Source: CAYLOP01 sp964385305 (GTDB lineage Bacteria > Chloroflexota > Anaerolineae > Anaerolineales > E44-bin32). Taken from it: DNA of 64,000 nt. The translations under genes and the position numbers were made by a program. Each line of letters starts with the position of its first letter. Position 1 is the stretch's first letter. The notes beneath the pieces are model-generated. The model did not search any database, was not told the DNA's origin, and saw only the letters and a list, made by a program, of their open reading frames with translations. The stretch is taken from NCBI GenBank assembly GCA_964385305.1, contig CAYLOP010000001.1, forward strand, positions 29,863-93,862, written 5' to 3'. Positions 33,406 through 42,027 of this stretch are shown piece after piece.

Positions 33406-36400
33406 TTAGGGTTTAATGGTATACACCCGCCCCTCACCCTGGCCGTATACCTCCGGGAAATACACGGCCCATGCCCTTGGAGGCAGGACGCGGTACTCTC
33501 CGGGCAGCGTGGCGTGGAGCAGATAGGTGTATTGGTAGGTCCCAGCAGGCATGAACTCGGCAAATAGTCGAAGCTGGTCGTCGCCAAACTGCGCACGGCG
33601 GAACCACCACCCTCCCCACCCATTTCTGGTGAGGTCGATGCTCGTGAAATCGACAGGAGGACCACCGCTCGGTGTGGTGAGCAGTTGGGTATCCACCGGC
33701 TCCGCTCCAGCGGGATAGGGATCTTCCACCGTTAGATAATATTGATCGGTGGGCAAGATGAGCGTGAGCCGGACGAGCAGATCCTCACCCACACTGGCGG
33801 ATGTGGCTGGAGTGCACGGAGTCTCCAAACCACCACATTCACCGTCGAAGTGAAAGTACTCTCTCAAGATGGTAAGGCCGTGTGAACTCGCCTCCGCATC
33901 CTCAATCGGCCGGTACACGCTCAGGTGGGCGGTGTAGTAGAGCGCCCCCTCTCCGGCGCCTCGCTCGATCGAAAGCTGGTTAGCTTGATCTGCGAATAAA
34001 TCGGCAATGGGTGTGGTCTGCTCGACGGTGTTCAGGGGAGCGTCATCTGTCGCTGCGCCGGAGGCTAATGCACGGCCATTAAGGACCAAGCTGTAGGTGT
34101 AGTCCGCCTTGAAGGAGCCGCTCTGCTTTGCCCATTCGGTGAGCGCGAGCAAAGCCCAGGTCGTCTCATGGGATGAAGCCCAGGAGCCATCCCTGCTGCG
34201 CGCAGCAGCAAGCCAGCGGACCACATTTGGAAGGAGCGCGTGGTCCGGATCTAGTGCGGTCCATGCTTGGAGGATGTGGGATGTGGTTGATACAGGGCTG
34301 CCGAAATTACGACGATCGACAGCGGTCTCTTCCCAATGGACCCCCGTAGCAGATTGGATGGCGGATGCCTGGAAATCCGACAGTAGTACGGGGATGGCGT
34401 CGTCGTATGGGGCTAGGATGCCGAGCGTCTGTGCGACGAGAGCGCGTGCCCACAGGCTGAGCGAGGCGCGGTCCTCAGCCATCTGGCGAGCCAACGCCAA
34501 GTCGCCGTGATCCGCGATGGTAAGGACGTAAAGAATGAATGCCTGGCGATCCTTGCTTGAGGGATCACGCAGCATTTCAGGGGGAACGAGACCTGCCATT
34601 AAATACTGAATCGCATCTGAATAGGTTTGCTGCCCGATTGTCGCACCGGCCTGACTTGCCAAGGTGAGGCCATGCAGCACATAGGCTGTCAGGTACGAAT
34701 CGGAGGGGCTCTCACGCCACCAGCCCCAACCACCGTCCGAATTTTGGCGGCTCTGCAGGACCTGCAACCCTTCCTGGACTGTCCGTTCAAGACGGGCCTG
34801 GAACGAGGGGTCATCAATCCCACCCTGGATGAGGGCTTGGTATGCAACCACATTAGGCAAGAAACGCGATACAGCCCTCTCGGTGGAAAGATCGGGCGTG
34901 GTCTCCAGGACATCGAGCGCACTATTGATGGCTGCACCCAGGGTGGGGTCGAGTGTGGTGCGCAACTCACCCTGCGTGGCATCGTAGCGGCGCGGCAGGT
35001 TTATCGCCTCCGTGCGGGTTCCGGCTTCGGTGAGTGTACCGGCGGTAGCGGCGGTTTCGGGCGCGGTGTAACGGAGCACGGGGAGTGCGCCATCCAATGT
35101 TGATCCCACGGTAGGCTTGGAAGCGTCGGAATAGCCGCCCCCGGATACGCGGAAGGTGAGATCGACGGCCTCGACATCCAAAACGGTGATGCTCCACTCG
35201 AAGCGAACTTGCCCTTCGGTGGGCACGCTCGCGCTGGCGGTGGGCTCGCTGGTGATCTCCGCGCCGGAGGCCAGGAGGCTCGCTTCCACCGCGAGATCTC
35301 GACCCGTGTTGTTGTGTACCACAGCCGCTACAGCAGCGGCATCGCCGGCGGTGAAAAAGCGCGGCGTTACTGGGCGGATGAGCAGTTCTTTTGTTGCGAC
35401 GATGTCGACGGCAGCATCGCCAACCAGGGTGTCCATGCTCACACCGCGGGCGTCCATATGCCATGTCGTCAGGCTATCGGGGAGCGTGAGCGTGATTTCG
35501 GCTTGGCCCTGTGAATCTGTAATCACGGTCGCGTTCCAGTAAGCGGTATCCGGGAACTCCTCCCGAACTTCAAATAGCTCCAGACCATCGCCTCCGCCGC
35601 CAATGCCATCAGGGCCCGGGGTTTCGACGATGCTTTCACCGCTCATCACGAGTGAGGCGCCCGTGCGGACGCGCAGCGGCTGGTCACCGTAGAAGGCTTC
35701 GAAGGGGAAAGGGCTGTTGGGGTCAGCGAGCGAAAGCGCGGCGAGATCAGTTAGGGCAAGCGAGAATTCGGCCTCGACCGGGTTGCCCTGTGAATCGGCA
35801 GCTTTTAATGCGTACGTAACTTGTTCGCCAGGACCTGCGCGGCTGCGATCCGGTGTAAGCACAACCTGCAGCGCCAGCGCTTCTGGGTCTACGGTGAGCT
35901 CGACCATGCCAACGGCGATACTGGCCGGTATCGTATCCGAGTGTGGCTGAACCACCGCTACGGAGAGGTAGATGTTGGGGGCATAACTGGGCTCGATGGG
36001 AATTTCGAACAGCGTGCCAGTCGAAGCGAGGGGGAGGACTTGATGCGTGAGGACTTCGCCGCGCTCGACGGTGACAAGCGCTGTGGTCTCCCCATCGTAC
36101 GGAGATGGGATGAAGATGTGCGCAGTGTCACCAGGCTGGTATTCGGCGCGATCGGGCACAAGCGCAAGGCGGCCCACATGAGGGGAGCGCCATACATTCA
36201 TCCCTTGGCCGGCTACCCAGATTGTGAGCTCGGCGAGGGTCTGGCGGCCTTTGGGGTCCTCTCCCATCGCGGATACGCGATAGGTTCCGGCTCGCTCCGG
36301 CTTGAAACTAAAAAGGAAAGTGCCGTCATCCCCGGTAGCGCGTGTGGCCCGATTGACCGGTGTGGCTTCGGATGTCCAAGTGATGCGACCGCTCTCATCG

Positions 36401-39246
36401 ACGACCTGCATCCAACTCACACGCTCGACGAGGATTTCTGCGGACTGGCTTGGAACGGGTTCACCGGTCCAATCCAAAGCGTTGAGCTTGACGACCGCTT
36501 CCTCACTTTCTCGCAAAGCATACCGCTCAGGGATCAGAGAGAGATAAACGGCTGCAGGATGCAGCTTGACCGTCGAGCGCCCAGTGACAGGTAGCCCAGC
36601 GCTGTCGATCATCGTCGCTTCGATGTTGATGATGGCTGGTGCGGTGCCCTCTAGATCTGTGGGAAGTGTGATCTGGAGCGAACCGTCCTCACCGGTCTGA
36701 CCGGAGCCTTGAGCCAAGGTTCCTCCAGGGAAGATTCCCGGGATGGACGCACGGCTGAACCAATCGATCGCTTGAGGAAAATCAAGTGGGTAAAATGGCG
36801 TTGCCCATGCTGTCCATTGGACAGCTGCATCGCTCACCGCTCCGCCAAAGAAGTACTCCCCTGCAATTTCCGCAGATAAGGGTTCGCCGATGGCAACCTC
36901 TTTGGCCGAGGGATCAACAACCACAGAAAACTCTGGTTTGCGATACGCAGCGACATCAAAGTAGACCGTGCCGTACTCAGTCTCGATTACGTAGACGCCC
37001 AAGGTTGCTTCACTGTTGAGCGGGAACTCGCCATCGAAAGTGCCAAACGACGAAAGTTGTGCGGTTTGTGTATGGATCACATCGCCCATAGTTTCCCGCA
37101 CGGTAATTTCGACACTCGCCAGGTCTGGAAGCGCGTAACGCGCCTCGTCAGTCTGGCGGAGCACCCCCCGGAAATGAACCGTCTGCCCGGGACGGTAGAT
37201 TGGCCTATCGGTGTACAGATAGGTCTTGAAGGGTGGTTGATCAAGGTCGTGGGATATTCCGAAGGTATAGGGATGGAGGCTGTCCGACCAGGTGTTGGCG
37301 GTCATTCCAAACTGCGGGTCGCCCGGTTCACCACTGACGGCATACAATCGGGCATAGGGATCTTCCAAAAGGTTTATGGGGATAGTTAGGACGCCTTCGG
37401 CATCCGTGAGCCCGTCTCCGATCTCGACACCGTTTTCATCGAGGAGACGAATAGGGAATGCCGATAGCGGATCACCCTCTTCTAGATCAACCGCCCATAT
37501 GAACACTTCACTAGTCGACGATTTGACGACGATTTCGACGTGGCGGATGAGGAGCAACCGCCGCTGCGGCTCGGACTGGTCGTTAGGAATATCAATGACA
37601 AGTTGATAGAGGCCTGTGGTGAGCGCCGTGTTTTGCAAGCGTACAGGTTGACGATAGGTTTGATTGCGCGGCGCCAATACGGGCTGAGACCACTGGCGTA
37701 GAAGTTGGCCGCTGGGTTCGGGCACACTTGCGTATGGGGCGGTGAGGGTATTCAGTGCTTCATCGAGCGTCAGGCTGTAGAGTTCCAAGTCGATGCGCGT
37801 GGCATTACGGACCTGGATATCCACCACTTGTGGGGAGTCGCTCGCCAGGGTGAGGATTTCTCCAAAGCGGGGAAAGCTGACCTGTGGTGGGAGATCCGTG
37901 GTCGTGAAATTCAGGTTATATGCCTGAGACAGGGCAGTCCCGTAGGGATCGGAAGCGGCATTGGAGAGCTTCAATTGATAAGGCGTCGCTGGCTGGTAAT
38001 CCCCATAGACGACGAGGGTACGGCTGTCCTCCCGCCAATACGTCCACTTATTTTCGAGGATGGGAGTTAGCTCGAGCGCCTCGATGATGGAAGCCTCATC
38101 CATGGGTGCATTGAAGGTGATCTCGAGTCCACCGTACACAGGTTTCAACCCAGAACTTCCAAGCGAAGTTGAGATGACTCTGGGCACAGGCACTGTGGTG
38201 AAATCCATTCGAATGTTATTAAGGAGCTTCTCGCCGCCTATTGCGTGAGCGTCAGCACTCAGATGGAGGGTGTAGGTGCTTCCATATGCTAATCTGGCGG
38301 CGGGCGTGAATGTCACCTCGTTGCTTGCTTTGTTCCACTGGAAATCGCCGCGCAGAGCCGTGAGATCAACATCAGTCAAGGTGAGCGCATCCTCAACGCT
38401 TTTTTCATCCATGGGCTGGTTGAAAGTCAGCACGAAATGCGGATCCAGTGGACTCGGTTCTGCTGCGTTGGGGACAATCGAGTTAAGTCTGGGTTGGGCA
38501 CCTGTAAAGGACCAGTGGAAGGGCTCAGCGAGCGGCGCGCCATTCAGGCTTGTGAGCGCGGGATCAAGTTCCGCAGTGATGGTCACGCCTCCGGGAAAAG
38601 CTGTCTTCGGCCGGAAAATATAGATGCTGGTATCGATCCACTCACCCTCTCCTTCTACGGAGGGGTTGAGTGTTAGTGGATGGGGAAGGTCGCCGCCGAC
38701 CTGTAGGGGTACAACAGGACGGTTGAATACCAGGGTGATCGGGGCGGAGGGATTGACCTCTTTGCTCCCCGGCTCGGGTAGAACCTGTGTGACTTCCAGG
38801 TAGCCAACCGTTGTAAGGTCCTGGCGAATGGGCTCGGGGATGGCAAGGCCCGTCGCTGACATCGCATCTGTGCTGATGGTTAGGGTGTAGGTTGTCGCGA
38901 CCGGCAAAGTCTCGGAAGGTTGGATTCGTAGGGTTGCTTCATCAGGCCAACTCAGTTCAGCCAGGATTCGGGGCTGGATCTCCAAGGCTGTAACGACGGA
39001 GGCTTGATCCATAGGCTGGCTAAAATAAAGAATGATCGGATCTTGCAAGGGGAGTTCTTCGCCATCGGTCGGTTTTGTTTCGACCAGGGATGGCGGTAGG
39101 GGTGTTAATGTGATCGAGCTTGAGTCTAGGGCGGATGCAGGCGTTTCTGCCTTCTGCCCTCGCGGTTGGAATACATTGGGCAGCGTGCAGGATAAGCTTG
39201 CAATGAGCAAGAACCCAAGTAGGAGGGAAAGCCTACGCTTGATCAT
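33406..39246 (-). CDS. Alpha-2-macroglobulin family lipoprotein without thioester motif
   Basis: A 1946-residue predicted lipoprotein (signal RLSLLLGFLLIASLSC). The N-terminal third holds tandem immunoglobulin-like Big_5 domains with repeated VILTFNQPMDEKSV-type strands. MG domains follow (KTYLYTDRPIYRPGQTVHFRG), then the A2M segment (ITDSQGQAEITLTLPDSLTTW). The complement-like toroid contains RQNSDGGWGWWRESPSDSYL and ends with a receptor-binding-like domain. At the place where family members carry the thioester Cys-x-Glu-Gln, the protein reads LSTERAVSRFLPN (34871-34890), so both the Cys and the Gln are absent. Bacterial A2Ms trap proteases in the periplasm; this one should lack covalent trapping. 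The ATG follows GGAGG; a frame to 39288 has no site. Confidence 0.93.
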   Translation of the reverse strand: MIKRRLSLLLGFLLIASLSCTLPNVFQPRGQKAETPASALDSSSITLTPLPPSLVETKPTDGEELPLQDPIILYFSQPMDQASVVTALEIQPRILAELSWPDEATLRIQPSETLPVATTYTLTISTDAMSATGLAIPEPIRQDLTTVGYLEVTQVLPEPGSKEVNPSAPITLVFNRPVVPLQVGGDLPHPLTLNPSVEGEGEWIDTSIYIFRPKTAFPGGVTITAELDPALTSLNGAPLAEPFHWSFTGAQPRLNSIVPNAAEPSPLDPHFVLTFNQPMDEKSVEDALTLTDVDLTALRGDFQWNKASNEVTFTPAARLAYGSTYTLHLSADAHAIGGEKLLNNIRMDFTTVPVPRVISTSLGSSGLKPVYGGLEITFNAPMDEASIIEALELTPILENKWTYWREDSRTLVVYGDYQPATPYQLKLSNAASDPYGTALSQAYNLNFTTTDLPPQVSFPRFGEILTLASDSPQVVDIQVRNATRIDLELYSLTLDEALNTLTAPYASVPEPSGQLLRQWSQPVLAPRNQTYRQPVRLQNTALTTGLYQLVIDIPNDQSEPQRRLLLIRHVEIVVKSSTSEVFIWAVDLEEGDPLSAFPIRLLDENGVEIGDGLTDAEGVLTIPINLLEDPYARLYAVSGEPGDPQFGMTANTWSDSLHPYTFGISHDLDQPPFKTYLYTDRPIYRPGQTVHFRGVLRQTDEARYALPDLASVEITVRETMGDVIHTQTAQLSSFGTFDGEFPLNSEATLGVYVIETEYGTVYFDVAAYRKPEFSVVVDPSAKEVAIGEPLSAEIAGEYFFGGAVSDAAVQWTAWATPFYPLDFPQAIDWFSRASIPGIFPGGTLAQGSGQTGEDGSLQITLPTDLEGTAPAIINIEATMIDSAGLPVTGRSTVKLHPAAVYLSLIPERYALRESEEAVVKLNALDWTGEPVPSQSAEILVERVSWMQVVDESGRITWTSEATPVNRATRATGDDGTFLFSFKPERAGTYRVSAMGEDPKGRQTLAELTIWVAGQGMNVWRSPHVGRLALVPDRAEYQPGDTAHIFIPSPYDGETTALVTVERGEVLTHQVLPLASTGTLFEIPIEPSYAPNIYLSVAVVQPHSDTIPASIAVGMVELTVDPEALALQVVLTPDRSRAGPGEQVTYALKAADSQGNPVEAEFSLALTDLAALSLADPNSPFPFEAFYGDQPLRVRTGASLVMSGESIVETPGPDGIGGGGDGLELFEVREEFPDTAYWNATVITDSQGQAEITLTLPDSLTTWHMDARGVSMDTLVGDAAVDIVATKELLIRPVTPRFFTAGDAAAVAAVVHNNTGRDLAVEASLLASGAEITSEPTASASVPTEGQVRFEWSITVLDVEAVDLTFRVSGGGYSDASKPTVGSTLDGALPVLRYTAPETAATAGTLTEAGTRTEAINLPRRYDATQGELRTTLDPTLGAAINSALDVLETTPDLSTERAVSRFLPNVVAYQALIQGGIDDPSFQARLERTVQEGLQVLQSRQNSDGGWGWWRESPSDSYLTAYVLHGLTLASQAGATIGQQTYSDAIQYLMAGLVPPEMLRDPSSKDRQAFILYVLTIADHGDLALARQMAEDRASLSLWARALVAQTLGILAPYDDAIPVLLSDFQASAIQSATGVHWEETAVDRRNFGSPVSTTSHILQAWTALDPDHALLPNVVRWLAAARSRDGSWASSHETTWALLALTEWAKQSGSFKADYTYSLVLNGRALASGAATDDAPLNTVEQTTPIADLFADQANQLSIERGAGEGALYYTAHLSVYRPIEDAEASSHGLTILREYFHFDGECGGLETPCTPATSASVGEDLLVRLTLILPTDQYYLTVEDPYPAGAEPVDTQLLTTPSGGPPVDFTSIDLTRNGWGGWWFRRAQFGDDQLRLFAEFMPAGTYQYTYLLHATLPGEYRVLPPRAWAVYFPEVYGQGEGRVYTIKP

Positions 39247-39455
39247 AGCACCTCCAGAAATTTTGTGTATGAAACCCCCACAGGTCAATGTCAGCTACGA
39301 AACCATTCGGCAATCACGGTCATTATACAGTGCTTGGACGATTGCAATGGGAATGGGGTGTGGTGGTATTTCTCGTCTTCGGCAGGCATTCCTGGACGAG
39401 TGCATCATACACGTCATTCAAAATTCGATTCTAGCTATGGAACGATGATCGGGGT

Positions 39456-40256
39456 CTATGGTTTGGGTGGCTGCTGGAAGGTGAGAAGCCAGGAGCCGAC
39501 GAGGAATTCGCCGTCTTCGCTGAGGCAGTCTTCTGTGGTCAAGCCTGTGAGGGGGATCTCGGAATCAACAAGCTGTAAGGTATAGATCACACCTTCGCTC
39601 ATGGTGAAATCTGCGTAACCCATGCCAAGCTCTGGCTTGAGGCCTGTGAAAAAGTGATCCTGCCCTGAATCCCAAACCACAAGCACCTCAATACCCGGGA
39701 CTGGACGACCGGCTGCATCAAGAACTTCGATTTGAAGCAAAGGCAATGGGATGTCGGGATCACATATTTGCTGTTTCTCGATTAGCTCGAATGGGGCACC
39801 TGGCGTGGACGTAGGGGTGCGGGTTGGCGGGGGTGGTGGTGTGAGGGTGTAGGTGGGCGTTGGACCGGTGGGCGTGGGAGAGGCCGAGCTTGCATAAGCC
39901 GGTTGTGTGTCCACAGGGGTTGGGCGATCGCCCAATGCAGCGGCAAGCTGCGCTAATGCACGCGCTTCGAATTGAGAGTCTCCCGTAGCGAGACGGATCT
40001 GTGCTAGTTGACTGAGTGTGCCGGCCGGGTCCGGATCGGGCAGCAGTGCCAAGCGGGCTTTTGCACGATCCAGGTCGCCGGTGCTCGCATACGCAGAGGC
40101 GATGAGCGCCAGGTAATCTTCGCGATACTCAGCGCGCAGCGAGGCTGGCGCGGTCTCTACGTAGGAGACAGGGTTGATCGCCCAGCTGTAATACAAACCT
40201 CCCACAAGACCTAGAACGATCGTGAGCAGGAAAGGAAGAAACCCGCCGCGATTCAT
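39456..40256 (-). CDS. Membrane protein with linker and Ig-like domain, unknown function
   Basis: A 266-residue protein: membrane helix FLPFLLTIVLGLVGGLYYSW, then the motif YVETAPASLRAEYREDYLAL, shared with the product of the gene just upstream. A helical repeat-like segment follows (DLDRAKARLALLP), then a Pro/Thr linker, then a beta domain (LLQIEVLDAAGRPVPGIEVLV) like carboxypeptidase-regulatory or Ig-like folds, with cysteines at QQICDP and EDCLSE. Function unknown. Its start overlaps the upstream gene's stop by four bases, so the pair is coupled. Confidence 0.75.
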   Translation of the reverse strand: MNRGGFLPFLLTIVLGLVGGLYYSWAINPVSYVETAPASLRAEYREDYLALIASAYASTGDLDRAKARLALLPDPDPAGTLSQLAQIRLATGDSQFEARALAQLAAALGDRPTPVDTQPAYASSASPTPTGPTPTYTLTPPPPPTRTPTSTPGAPFELIEKQQICDPDIPLPLLQIEVLDAAGRPVPGIEVLVVWDSGQDHFFTGLKPELGMGYADFTMSEGVIYTLQLVDSEIPLTGLTTEDCLSEDGEFLVGSWLLTFQQPPKP

Positions 40257-40612
40257 GGCCCTCCGATCTCCGGGGATGGAAGACGCGTCCGTAGTTGCAC
40301 GGCCAGTAGGTTGAGAGTCTCCAGGTCTGGGTGGCTAAATTCGTGTTCTAAGCCATAGTCGATCGCCTCAACCACCATGTCGATGGGGGGTTGGGGACCG
40401 AGTGCGGCGAGGCGAATGTGGGCAAGATCCAGATCTTGATCGCTGTCGAAAGCCTCAGCCACCATGAGGATATAGTCGGCGCGGTAGTCCGCACGCAGGG
40501 AGTTGGGGCTTGTGTCGACATATTCCACCGGGCGAAGCCAACCGAAAACCAACCCGGCGGCAAGGCCGATGACAAGTCCAATAATGAGGCGTGCGGTCGT
40601 GGATTTCATCAT
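40253..40612 (-). CDS. Small membrane protein, paralogue of its neighbour
   Basis: A 119-residue protein with one membrane helix (RLIIGLVIGLAAGLVFGWL) followed by the motif YVDTSPNSLRADYRADYILM and the helical DLDLAHIRLAALG, closely like the N-terminal part of the next protein. It lacks that protein's linker and beta domain. The two look like a tandem duplication followed by domain gain or loss. No family I can name. It is the first gene of a two-gene unit on the minus strand. Confidence 0.72.
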   Translation of the reverse strand: MMKSTTARLIIGLVIGLAAGLVFGWLRPVEYVDTSPNSLRADYRADYILMVAEAFDSDQDLDLAHIRLAALGPQPPIDMVVEAIDYGLEHEFSHPDLETLNLLAVQLRTRLPSPEIGGP

Positions 40613-40693
40613 AGGGCGTCACTCTTTCCACGGGAATTGTGCCACAGAGGGCGATGGGCTGCAATCGAAATACATGACCCCAGCCTGCCTATC

Positions 40694-40720
40694 TTGGACC
40701 GGGGTCGCCTATGCTATAAT
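40694..40720 (+). promoter_or_regulatory. Possible plus-strand promoter facing tRNA-Leu and ychF
   Basis: TTGGAC (40694-40699) and a perfect TATAAT (40715-40720) are separated by 15 bases. It points across the tRNA-Leu gene in antisense toward ychF at 40891. The spacer is short, so the call is tentative. Confidence 0.4.
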
Positions 40721-40726
40721 CTCTGA

Positions 40727-40808
40727 TGCCGAAGGTGGGAATCGAACCCACACTCCCGAAGGAACGCGATTTTGAGTCGCGCGCGTCTGCCAGTTCCGCC
40801 ACTTCGGC
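40727..40808 (-). tRNA. tRNA-Leu(CAA)
   Basis: The minus strand folds as a tRNA of about 82 bases. The acceptor stem is GCCGAAG/CTTCGGC, and the D arm contains GGCGGAACTGGCAGAC. The anticodon stem CGCGA/TCGCG encloses loop CTCAAAA with anticodon CAA. A long variable arm (type II) is present, and the T arm carries GTGGGTTCGATTCCCAC. No CCA is encoded. A 17-spaced promoter lies just upstream. Confidence 0.96.
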
Positions 40809-40816
40809 TCGCAGTA

Positions 40817-40845
40817 AGTATATTCAAACGATCGCGGACGGTCAA
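40817..40845 (-). promoter_or_regulatory. Promoter of tRNA-Leu
   Basis: TTGACC (40845-40840) and TATACT (40822-40817) on the minus strand are separated by 17 bases. Transcription should start within about ten bases of the mature tRNA 5' end. Confidence 0.68.
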
Positions 40846-40890
40846 GCCTGCATCCCGCTTAATCATCTTGGCGGGACCGTTTCTCACAAT

Positions 40891-41927
40891 ATGCGCTTAG
40901 GAATTATCGGACTTCCCTCCACAGGCAAAACCACACTGTTCAACGCCCTGACCGGCGAGGATCTACTAACAGGTGCGATGGCAGGTGCGGCGCGCATGGA
41001 TGTACACACCGCCGTCGTCGATGTCCCCGACCCCCGCCTGGACGCTCTCCAAAAATTGATAGGCTCTAAGAAAGCGACCTACGTCAAAGCCACTTATGCG
41101 GATATCGGTGGCCTGCAGGTCGATGCGGCGCGAGAAGGATTGCCGGGCCAGCTCGTCAATCAGATCGAGCAGATGGATGGCTTGCTTCATGTTGTGCGTG
41201 CGTTTGAAGATCCCATGGTGCCACATCCGGAGGGAAGTGTGGACCCACAGCGCGATTGGCAGACCATGGAGAGCGAGTTTCTCCTGCACGACATGCTCGC
41301 CGTGGAGCGTAGGTTAGAGCGATTGGCGGATGAGCGGCAAAAGGGCGGCCGGGACCGGGCGGCGGTTGATCGCGACATCAAGCTCTTCAAACGCATGGAT
41401 GAGAGCTTGAATGGCGAACAGCCGCTCCGAAAACTTGAGCTGCCCAATGCTGAACTTGAGGCGTTGGCGGGATTTGGGTTGTTATCCCTCAAGCCGGTCC
41501 TGCTGGTTGTCAATCACGGTGAGGGAGAGACGCCGCCGTCGCTGCAGATCGAAGATAAGAACCTCAAGGTGTTATGTATGTGTGCCAAGTTAGAGATGGA
41601 GATTGCACAACTGCACGACGATGAGCGTCAGGCGTTTTTAGACGAGTATGAGATCGAGGAAGCCGGGCGGGAACGAGTATTACAAGCCTCCTTCGACTTG
41701 CTTGGCCTGCATTCCTTCTTCACGGCGAGCGATCGCGAGGCGCGCGCTTGGACCTTGCCGCGCGGCGCCACCGCGTTAGATGCCGCCGGAACCGTTCACT
41801 CCGATATGGCGCGGGGCTTCATCCGCGCGGAGGTGATTGACTGCGAGGAACTGCTCGCTTTAGGGGGCTACCCAGAAGCGCGCGCCCAGGGAAAATTGCG
41901 CCTCGAAGGGAAGGATTACATCGTCGC
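40891..41927 (+). CDS. ychF: YchF/OLA1-type GTPase (cut by assembly gap)
   Basis: The first 345 residues of a YchF-family P-loop ATPase/GTPase, missing only the extreme C-terminus, which falls in the run of Ns. The P-loop is GLPSTGKTTLFNAL, where most bacterial members have NVGKS. Later motifs include VVDVPDPRLDAL, YADIGGLQVDAARE and VVNHGEGE, the NxxE-type base-specificity motif. The coiled-coil insertion (LLHDMLAVERRLERLADE) and the TGS-domain segment DMARGFIRAEVIDCEELL are present. YchF binds ribosomes and influences stress responses. The frame begins earlier inside the tRNA, but ATG 40891 gives the family N-terminus. Confidence 0.9.
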
Positions 41928-42027
41928 NNNNNNNNNNNNNNNNNNNNNNNNNNNNNNNNNNNNNNNNNNNNNNNNNNNNNNNNNNNNNNNNNNNNNNNNN
42001 NNNNNNNNNNNNNNNNNNNNNNNNNNN
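41928..42027. other. Assembly gap of exactly 100 Ns
   Basis: Exactly 100 undetermined bases, the default length used when scaffolders join contigs, so the real distance is unknown. It truncates ychF at its 3' end and the oligoendopeptidase at its 5' end. Any reading frame that crosses it is artificial. Confidence 0.98.

Noticed and set aside
34627..36594. Long plus-strand frames opposite the alpha-2-macroglobulin gene.
   Set aside because: They are codon-bias shadows of the minus-strand gene with no recognisable domains or ribosome binding sites.
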